From: Barthelona sp. PAP020
Lineage: Eukaryota > Metamonada: BaSk clade
Direction of reading: 5' to 3'
DNA length: 47,332 nt
NCBI GenBank assembly: GCA_040182905.1
Contig: JARQWU010000054.1
Span: forward strand, 1-47,332
The position numbers and the translations under genes were made by a program. The notes below the pieces were generated by a model. The model was given only the letters and a program-made list of their open reading frames with translations. It made no database searches and was not told the origin of the DNA. How positions within the stretch are numbered: the first letter of the stretch is position 1; the number at the start of each line of letters is the position of its first letter. Positions 39,701 to 42,983 of the stretch are shown here, in pieces.

Positions 39701-40962
39701 TTGATTGTTGGTCTAATGATAGATTATCAATTTTCAATGATTTAATTTTTGATTTGGTTTTTTGTGAATTTTCAAATGATGATCGATTGAAAGAGATGTT
39801 ACCAGAGATAGCAAAACAAATATTATATGCTGAAACAAACCTATTCAATCAATCATATCTCTTATCAATTCCAAATGAAGATTTAATCATACAAGATTTA
39901 AGAGTATGGTTAAAAAATAATGATGAACAAATTAATTTATCGATTGAGTTCATTCAAAAGACCTTTATCAATTTAAATTTAAATAACACCCAAACAAAAA
40001 CATATAATTTTAGATTTTATTCTTTATTTAGATTATTAACAAGATTCAGTCACAATAATATGGTTTCTCTTGCAAAATTAAAAATTACTCAAATTGTTGA
40101 AGAATATTATGATAAAGTCAATTTTTCAATTAAACAACAAAATTGTGTATTAAAACATGATCAAAGTTTAATTGCAGGTTATTTTAATACAGAAATTATG
40201 AAAAATCTTGCTATACAAAAATTGATTCATGATGATATATTAAAATTAAAAAAATCTTTGAATGCTTCTATTTCACCATATTATTTTCCTGCTTTTTTCC
40301 TAAATCTTTTGTTGTCCAGTAATATGTCTCCATTTTGCTGGAGCCGGTTGATTGATTCACACAATTGGTTAACTAATACTCCAAACATTTATGATGAAAC
40401 AATCACTTCAAAAATGTCAAATTTGGATAATTTTGCTCAAACACCTTCAATTGTTGAAATGAGAACTTTATTTTTCAATAAAATGATTCAAACTTTAAAT
40501 AATGAAACAAAACATTCTGTTTTATTGAAATATTTGAAAAACATTACTATTAATTACAATATTTTCATAGATACATTTGGTTCTTTCCTTGTTTCTTTGC
40601 AAATATCTGCCATGAACACATTCAGAGTCCATTATCCTCAAGAAATTCATTTAATTTTGGTTCCAATGAAGTTTATTCCACCAAAAAATACAAATCTAAT
40701 TACCAATTTGGAAGGGGTAATTCTGACAAATTCAAACCTTGTTAATTCTCCCAACAATAATGAATTGGGTTTAATCTCTTTTAATTCTGAGAGTCTTATC
40801 CATATGGATTTTCAATTGAGAGTTTGTACAACAGACATTTTGGAAAGTTTCCATTCTGTCAAATGTATTACGACAATGACTCATTTACAGTTAAGATTAA
40901 CTGGTTTCAATGTAGAATGTCCCTTCGAATTGGAAAATTTTGTTGTTGTAAAACATACTTGA
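24778..40962 (+). CDS. Giant dynein-type heavy chain with degenerate motor (pseudo-motor, DNHD1-like in concept)
   Basis: One intronless frame of 5394 residues, ATG to TGA (canonical heavy chains are about 4000-4700). Domains by motif and order: tail (1 to ~1500) with a Ser-rich patch (988-1025); linker (~1500-2020) interrupted by two IQ motifs (1688-1698, 1729-1739), its end recognised by SLSPTFTLCSKTQF (family: SPRFYFLSNDEL); AAA1 from about 2340; AAA2 from about 2640; the AAA2/AAA3 connection with FACLSTVGLGM (family: WSVGGSLD); AAA3 with YGPCIPQSKVLLWF (family: GPPxGKKxVxFxDD); AAA4; stalk coiled coils with an MTBD-like tip (3727-4034); AAA5 with FRFYIIADST and an acidic insert (4212-4275); AAA6 with LIFCCINPN (family: LRPDRV); and a C-terminal domain ending CPFELENFVVV. 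Walker A is unrecognisable in AAA1-AAA4: AAA1 has VGEFFSQID at 2385-2393 instead of GPAGTGKTE. Walker B is altered too (ILRD at 2450-2453 in AAA1; FADF at 3559-3562 in AAA4). It probably cannot hydrolyse ATP and may act as a scaffold in the flagellum. Human DNHD1 is a precedent; orthology is unproven. Confidence 0.85.
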   Translation: MDDIDDQNILLNVCKDIFKLYQEIFAKCEKKFLSTILKFLSCNEESKFFVYIFDNEIIPLYKLSGDFEEGIFILKTSAFLKTKSINDLIISKIPSVYHTLGQGLVIPTFVTTLLTAEQVKQIFLTFSSAEISIKESIFHLSACIVNPTDVSIRQFFQLLTEMIKLPDCNDTFEEVHELIRRKILLLTQVLIIFHTQQSVFESFSVNNNDLALMYVNQHLHIKELLRTYSKIDVLLNRIYSDCFINKTDDMVENIISKLKAVLLLKKIVEHFVDIFHQKIFVLLKSVLNNICDFCSDIIVKDLNIILSAYNHVGKFDIAQFLFKNVNFCLKKVKIFVKYFSHFRRINVEGSHVSKPLIKFSTILRERFQKLCDRFIDLEEFCEVLLCLSSFSTISFTIFSCISTESDDLSGTLTEHKNPVAFINNQMLVLRIKTASLTKCLISFLVNQKVGLIDIPLKIWCENFTSYFSKNNENLEKLCEYINVAFRYDITILKKLEFLEILFELTRNLTSSKLIILRKTIFGVAASCLLTLLSITEMFSKIFFPCFHKIVDRCGEYFESCPQMTFENDDFTNFLVKSFDLMGSPFSNLLNVMLRFRNILMQYMNLTKRLHEHLEIMERLHQKFKIEDRYDVENLFISDDSRLFTVEMLQNLKQWTLKCFDFDFKSTLNATTNSLTFCHEEFTKLIQQALQICESYYQKNFDDLENYLSLSLLSVNEPLNYSIPIDVSMVSLIKEIMSTFESLRLFPNAAIFKFLELNNDEKVFKTEDFKRVLLNSNVISSLVNQFSILLKEIQPSVKLLLQHEIDEIDENFKRIATTLKLGSTGLSEFEVLLSALLIQFENHVIVFRSIFDNIDSMIESFPTFFDFEIPSTYISIVNTVNTKSIILQDVLRSFSSKIAFSLQEAFEVLNLSQGDPVWIEFVNFLNNYLIDRVRKCYFSQCQDFIQLIASKTILKCDIILQGTRIMSNPSVSLSLTENGIKDVLAVDKSKENSNSRSSSRISSSSSSHGIKSSFNSLYSSSNDKKTIVTRLNLVTNSMFLNSHTIYESQMEFIDVFTYVFYTYMASFNELILLSPESTVSLAADGEALQYENQTHTTIIEEKRKETTAEVGEFVESATSKIFECADNDSFASTLNKLISRANFSLKEFIMTLTEKFSPLITLDYMNQCYLVNNTPYDVINPDSQQDLQLSFLNLEIGMARCNTIEESGKLINSTLKMLNELNKTVQIEFITINVEPLIKSLQIQVKSAINAISLAYENIDIHIIENYRNFFKKIIQGIRSNLIENQLECVISFMGTNDDTAFRIPASRDYSIHIMSIPCFNHKLDYVIKTLNVVEQEYFVVLKEVKELLSNPQFIDEIQRMFKDSICDADVKAKKLHQKCINMFSDFDIIFETANEFHWAEDHLIKIGNLQNELADIRQILKQINFYYDPIGLKVIEMNEIDHIQQILNNWGEICSIITTEYSLISKSLFLGVDLIKFIQTLSKLEERFKKVSDKIQKDYPRTFEFFHVLKNNFELFQKFQKSPPTSILWERIFSVEDPFTLTFEMIRSVISSEEDLVKISSFLKQWTIIEDLDIKFTFLTFKHKSSDISLKNSTPLLKEMNRRFEKKIEEMNKDKKNQLLKVNNRNEQAKRKQLQIYIRDASIILRQLEKREKLKAREQLSLRNSIQKTALKNSKKKEFNRLQAAICLQAGFRSWLLRKELKEKKNGDLAQLVKHTAQKKKINEKINVIQRFWKGYQARESINTIKKKKKDSISEQQCKISSLNDSDVIEMDKNSTIDSAISSKSVNFAQEFIPKISLFSFTEFSLISNELMPQVIESVLNNDLLFNNRLEMLKGTFCQIPFISDLLKYFEEFKMLLKNSSSYNIESLQANIMKLSNVFDICLLICYLQMHIESFIVTMSSITVNFDKKQEKKLSKIIDLIFEIESYFKSSIRDIPMKNLVSSQYKSTLHDYFLKFIDISAELAQETIQLSISLSPTFTLCSKTQFFIIHVLFYGIGNNTIDLETLNSSYDTTLPFVSFFNGVFPSLTFFCIQNGTIINVGHHLVVPYDQQTVSLNEFLFLDELDEFSSNTEHTDHSSNATRTTGTSSDIFSQRSKLSSNMTQMMRSCETMPLADPIFLGSLDSPATILNNILVSYVKAYKEIHNAIHQMINEFLESRNVDVLLTQLFQGILGNSIYALRTIMSRADTILEEKTMVSLCYNFYIRFKGGFEANKHHETNQLFLKKLNAELMAYYVKYKSIEFDEYMMRNSENKMMINEKDIMNEKKQTTELFEIDEAQEQKNNISLMIEDFYKNYDDFIKKDKIYEIYEIRKDLETYFPTYPLCYDFEESCITVASNVGYLPFKRFTFGIAPIDTCNTNLDLQTFNALKRFLSLTYFKTGKLLLVGEFFSQIDNILNHCARSLGHDVIDNKGITILTTFFEAGNHFNINKFRQFVENGIIAARSLNYVLILRDVHILPKKAKIILADICKAKDIIILLTSTCEVPELKTCCEVFYANNEDSMKPSYLINKMLNAFIHNAFPYPLIATEYLFKAFTTAKNVGRNLSVEPFAFETMINFVAKWVTILFEKLQNSKFIKKQKEILHNEKVNLNDLIKQICVFVTFSSLRFDKNTHSLSHLVDYDVEKEKGLLGFFFNELHPKFLQLQSIYEGNYLNYLTFVPFDLDFSKWPVEDHMSIKDMLITLENFDAICFKRSYVEDEEFITNLVPVYQSVLLKNHGGNQVLLHLVVSTCQCENFEIIIQNINKEINQQIKDKILNKKFTDVVNIYVLLIFTERLTTAGHFVLRYLPGIISKIFAIQSAIISKRIGHPFLFRIKTVFKYDSRLSHSGMFLDGYLKQSYNASSNTFSYLNPRNDIVEHRFSNDCAKVLIPPAEVWKNDGLGDFKILPVFISSETFRNNSLIFYEKFKHLISWKEMTFIAHYLSLTKIKRRHNQIQGYEPFNLGMSCVNTAGAIISCTFYERYKNYDPTVIFVFACLSTVGLGMRLNHQDLQSMIADCNEVMKKYAPKVLERIPTKDMLFLWEHLPKPYDSKGEWYHYTKVEPGEILQDMIMNNIEDFQCLLVNNNNITFNSFIQNNKMAGYNVIPVKIILHSSITIDLVISMVKSSLIQYDLFTYGPCIPQSKVLLWFCHFELASDVMMDLVLRIRQNQPILLNNGEIIQFSDVYVVCSGEYEITQESPPILTFDIHTLTMNNFCFLDYWKGFETFDQLYDIIRKNWKTIVEENIIKILISCIHSVFKKLENSLVQTVDSPFKLFSNNDREMIVQIIGENVPNSHCDMKDIHDFVIFTIFSFFNLKLIDETAKKILVETLTNASKTYFGLIINNLKLTPQIIKQNIFIHEDFVEYMANVDNKRIDRKKSSIYLHKRMGCYAKVQDFSTFKRRVFKILYQIIGEDFYLSHSFLHQILVFSMFFTIDSPLFVFETINEIISNNNYQIMLKFFKTIFKSFRVKTFQLNPKHTLFDVFKQLNNFNEFFVLEISRDTFVELLNKNGVQSFNMTTLFQLIKITYKDKFSCESMMDIFNKFDIKIDEELLLKSSDMQKEYSQILTKIIKKKVKIVIFADFNFICDPVKFVDVASLLSSGIRVRKSADNEKNAINFISDCMLIYHHKIKNAIKEDKKLSKLSTFSKFTKFSSKDQLTQTHIINNLLSPLERDLICFHLGISWFELTKYLYKVMDYHSEKIDGFGESFLNVTENVYSQFIFNENKGKLYVEEFYRFLIDSTVIEMDHVKEIETCVQFIQKVDKKVGNLRSSIVQAEKLYNQSIDDSKDAINQLGIEQHKCTELAEQLKEYSAEFDKYNEEHDNAVQELITAQDTLNSVIKREKEMMQMILNLADNPNGTDIVELRCWNRPVPPLIWVLEAWFVLTSNNPKIKDGTSLLRSFKASVTNLSILNSLVQQVSYNLLTENCVSVVRARLVQISQVALDNEVLDLLVNWMTLVVEEWQHSRPIKDLQIQESSLKSQVDIIKTRVLQAEQRLKDGNKKIDVLKQQLYDCSINKFTAKVKMQENEEQMNVFEMFSEVILKFSETWYDELSLFQNGNKFQNTLCIKGTNNKNLDSPLESFEIPNMSFEIDENNLKNLKNLKDMKKSDFILSPLASASLLSYLINLQCQVAPTFSEKPCLMFVLEDLAKRRLLPEYYLEHPKKLVIPLIKRFENITDVQFQIEEGSLPSMEELVFIFREDFERKSIASKSIRSQSEAGKSSGDRCKNELISEDNSEIDEISEDMFSEIDSDSSSDNQTTNDENESDEDSEKDSESNYSDDVGSEYMADSDEESDNVIVVNNSETKKNSVEIDKNNVGYGQDRVQFSKRMFDESSFVESTMGDCQLFELDSCYHDLAGLSYKYRKISLVEASLDGFDKFIPVTLMNYSAMMVHDNFNILAPILEMFNLPLHQLSYSEPNFEKKLLKLSKQACIVIVTDLSKDDAQPFLIYQMMEAFYGTNELTHKKHNDFRFYIIADSTAIDRLFINHNLIYNIPFLDLNLRRESFENLIMFETYKNDQPKMIEYYIKLCQAEAYLLEMSTAYEEKVLESVVRLSSIDSIPEETISELNNLNNLIDENHMLLEKCKRSCSIIKKLVNMSTPLVQLCAGITLTFSTFSQINNLYFLMPNLTTIKNAYLRLTRKIVGNVNEELQSLSYAEQAKHPLGIKFLNDFLTIQLPKLGDYRRRHPFAILLGYFLDEIKLNQILALDELLKDKILNLEDLLPFLSNETVNTINSVLQNTSDNLHEWLKDPEGYMKPLPGGENICEFEQLLIFCCINPNCCSNAIESYICDVLEWKSLSTSPISHHFFYPMRSDGVFEREDFIYRNSGNSCIAMPYHFKNTINEETSIFLDTSIPISELKIPKNSNTLVIENVEQHIKFAFYVLNHKAGFQRLILLSSSNNVENIPAALYRHTIAEMNVLQFELPCNNYAFITAFKTTFYNSFYVAISDIPVVTPAKPLILALFFYTTIKFVNSFITYQEINPIIIGHIINILIDCWSNDRLSIFNDLIFDLVFCEFSNDDRLKEMLPEIAKQILYAETNLFNQSYLLSIPNEDLIIQDLRVWLKNNDEQINLSIEFIQKTFINLNLNNTQTKTYNFRFYSLFRLLTRFSHNNMVSLAKLKITQIVEEYYDKVNFSIKQQNCVLKHDQSLIAGYFNTEIMKNLAIQKLIHDDILKLKKSLNASISPYYFPAFFLNLLLSSNMSPFCWSRLIDSHNWLTNTPNIYDETITSKMSNLDNFAQTPSIVEMRTLFFNKMIQTLNNETKHSVLLKYLKNITINYNIFIDTFGSFLVSLQISAMNTFRVHYPQEIHLILVPMKFIPPKNTNLITNLEGVILTNSNLVNSPNNNELGLISFNSESLIHMDFQLRVCTTDILESFHSVKCITTMTHLQLRLTGFNVECPFELENFVVVKHT
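27739..27852 (+). other. Ser-rich low-complexity patch in the tail
   Basis: Residues 988-1025 of the heavy chain are over half serine with Lys/Arg/Asn (SRSSSRISSSSSS). It is probably a disordered, phosphorylatable loop inside the tail. Confidence 0.7.
29839..29994 (+). other. Two IQ motifs in the linker region of the heavy chain
   Basis: IQ1 is LQAGFRSWLLR (1688-1698) and IQ2 is IQRFWKGYQAR (1729-1739); both fit (I/L)QxxxR/K(G)xxxR. They sit in a very basic helical stretch (about 1590-1760) between the segment KQWTIIEDLDIKFTF and the next linker helices. IQ motifs bind calmodulin or centrin-like EF-hand proteins. Confidence 0.75.
31930..31956 (+). other. Degenerate Walker A slot of AAA1
   Basis: Residues 2385-2393 read VGEFFSQID where dyneins have a GPAGTGKTE-type P-loop, so both the lysine and the adjacent Thr/Ser are absent. 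A TGK triplet at 2379-2381 lies before the beta-strand LLLV, not after it, and so is not a P-loop. The matching Walker B (32116-32142) reads YVLILRDVH, without the Glu of the family's DEFNR. Confidence 0.7.
35956..36879 (+). other. Stalk and microtubule-binding-tip region of the heavy chain
   Basis: Residues 3727-4034: an ascending coiled coil (CVQFIQKVDKKVGNLRSS...), a tip of ~115 residues (about 3822-3938) with the VPPLIWVLEAWFVL pattern of dynein stalk tips (family: PPxxVxxVxEAVxIL), then a descending coiled coil (SLKSQVDIIKTRVLQAEQRL). The structure that should reach the microtubule is therefore kept although the motor is degenerate. Confidence 0.75.
37411..37602 (+). other. Acidic Ser/Asp/Glu insert near AAA5
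   Basis: Residues 4212-4275 are almost entirely Ser, Asp, Glu and Asn (SEIDSDSSSDNQTTNDENES). Several SD/SE contexts resemble casein kinase 2 sites. It interrupts the region between the post-stalk part and AAA5 and is absent from ordinary dyneins. Confidence 0.75.
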
Positions 40963-41357
40963 TCATTCATCTTTCCATTTTAACAATTGATTATTTTAAA
41001 AAAATATTCTATAAATATATAAATTGTTTACCAATTTTTTGTTTAATTATTCTTCAAAATACAAACTATTCAAGAATTAAAAGAATTAAAAAAAACCTTG
41101 ACATGTGAAAATATGATCTTTTATTTGCACATTGATGACAAAATAATAAAAAGAAAAGCATATTATTAATTATTCTCATCAAAAAGATATTCAATCTCAC
41201 TCAAAATTTAAATTTTCTTCATTGTTAAAGTTTAAATTCTTTTATAACCAATCACCTTAAAAAATTGCCTGTCAGAAGTTTTTTTGTTTGAAACAAAAAA
41301 AATCTTTTTTCAAATTGGTTTTTAGGAATTTTTTTTTTTTTTAAAGACAAATTTAAA
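40963..41357. other. Intergenic spacer upstream of the hydrolase gene
   Basis: This is 395 bp between two rightward genes. A run of about 13 T ends at 41342, 16 bp before the ATG of the hydrolase. The heavy-chain gene likewise has a 12-base T-run (24763-24774) three bases before its ATG. No gene was seen. Confidence 0.45.
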
Positions 41358-42521
41358 ATGGGTTGTTTGTGCTCAAAGCCTGATGAAAGTATTGATTTAA
41401 CTACAATCCCTTGGAAAAATCCAAATCAAGATTCTCTTGTGGATTCAATTTTTGATATTTTAAAAGTTTCAACTGGTATTGCAGAAATGTTGGCAAATAT
41501 TCTTACTTCACCTTTACCTGAGAATTTGAAAGGAATTCTTCAAGATATTGTTGGTGAACCAGAAGAAATTTCGGCAGTGAAATTTTTGCAGAAAGACAGA
41601 AAAGAATTTTTATACATAGCAAAATTATTAGAACATCAAGAAAATTTGTTCCCTTGTGGTTATCGTTATGATGAGTTTATGGTAAGAATGTTTGGTGAGT
41701 ACAAAATTGTTTTCCCCAAAGATTGTATTCAAATCACCAATAGTTTAACAACAGTTAATAATGAGGAAATGAGTGAATTAAAAATTGAATCCCACACGAG
41801 ATTTTATTCTGATGAAAAAGCTTTAGAAGTTGAAAATCAATTGAGAAATTATGGTTTTAAGGCTTATAAAAAGGGAATTTTAGTGTTGAAAGAAGATTCT
41901 CATTGTGCTGCTGGAATATATTATGATAATTTGACAGGTAAATTCTGTATTCATTTTCGTGATACCGCAGGTGGTCCTCCTTGGGAAGATGGCATTACTA
42001 AGGATAATTGGATCACGAATATTACTCAAGCAGTAGGTATTTTTCCCCAAATGTATGTAGATGCTGATTTCCTTGTTTATCAAATGTGTCAATTGGTTGG
42101 TAAGGAGCATATTAATTTGTGTGGTTATTCACTTAGCGGTGGTTTAGTTACATTTTTATGTTTAAAATATGATATTAAAACCTATGCTGTAAATCCATCT
42201 TCATTATCAAAGTGGACATTTTTGACGCTTCCTGATGATTGGAAAGAAGTTTCCAAAAAACAAATGACACTCATTTCAGCTTCACATGATATTCTCAGTC
42301 AAGTAGCTGAAAATGAAGATAAGGGTATTACACCCACTTTAAAACCAACAAACGCAACTGAAATCATTGTTAACGTCAAGGACATTGATCCTGATAAAGG
42401 TAATTTACCCAAATACTTGGAATGGTTGGGCATAAACGAGACTTCAGTTGAAGAGCATGATATTAAGCGTCTGATTCTTGGTTGGTGGGATATTATGGAT
42501 AATAATATTATAACTAAATAA
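41358..42521 (+). CDS. Membrane-anchored alpha/beta hydrolase, lipase class 3 / DUF2974-like
   Basis: A 387-residue protein. The N-terminus MGCLCSKP is a classic dual-acylation signal: myristoyl on Gly2 and palmitoyl on Cys3/Cys5, so it should sit on the plasma or flagellar membrane. Residues ~180-215 contain IHFRDTAGG, the FRGT-like oxyanion strand of class 3 lipases. NLCGYSLSGGL supplies the nucleophile elbow GxSxG (Ser at about residue 258). A candidate Asp and His occur in SASHDILSQVAEN and EEHDIKR, but the acid/base pair cannot be assigned with certainty. The substrate is unknown; related proteins are lipid or phospholipid hydrolases. The gene is convergent with the phosphodiesterase gene. 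Confidence 0.72.
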   Translation: MGCLCSKPDESIDLTTIPWKNPNQDSLVDSIFDILKVSTGIAEMLANILTSPLPENLKGILQDIVGEPEEISAVKFLQKDRKEFLYIAKLLEHQENLFPCGYRYDEFMVRMFGEYKIVFPKDCIQITNSLTTVNNEEMSELKIESHTRFYSDEKALEVENQLRNYGFKAYKKGILVLKEDSHCAAGIYYDNLTGKFCIHFRDTAGGPPWEDGITKDNWITNITQAVGIFPQMYVDADFLVYQMCQLVGKEHINLCGYSLSGGLVTFLCLKYDIKTYAVNPSSLSKWTFLTLPDDWKEVSKKQMTLISASHDILSQVAENEDKGITPTLKPTNATEIIVNVKDIDPDKGNLPKYLEWLGINETSVEEHDIKRLILGWWDIMDNNIITK

Positions 42522-42983
42522 TTCTGTGAAAATTTTGTAAAAGTTTTGTGTAAGTTTGTAAATTAATCGACAAAATTTTTTGTTTTTGTTTGGTGTTTCC
42601 AAAATTTTTTGATAATTCAACTTTCAACAAATGCCTTCTCCTAAATACAGCATTTGAGGTCAAATTTCTTTTAAAGTAACCAATAAAGGTATTATCAAGC
42701 TTGAAAACAATGTCACTTCCTTCATTTTCAACTTTTCAAAAAAAGAATGTTCAAAAAAACAAATTTATCATTTTACAAAAAATCCTCACTTACCAAAGAG
42801 AAAAGAACAATATTTTCAGATGATTAACAGATTTCCTCCAAATTTGTGATGTTAAGCAGATTAAAAGAACTGAAAATTGTTTAAACACACTGTGGAAGTT
42901 ACATTCTTTTTCAATTAACTAAACAATTTTGAAACACTTTGGAAATGTTTTGATAAAAAAACAAGTCAAATGAAGAATGAATC
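42522..42983. other. Convergent intergenic spacer, no gene seen
   Basis: This is 462 bp of AT-rich sequence between the 3' ends of the hydrolase and phosphodiesterase genes. No frame, repeat or RNA gene was recognised. Confidence 0.5.

Noticed and set aside
24778-40962. Heavy chain as a decaying pseudogene
   Set aside because: An uninterrupted 16.2 kb frame in 70+% AT DNA and preserved landmarks in the stalk and C-terminal domain show constraint; only nucleotide-binding residues are lost.
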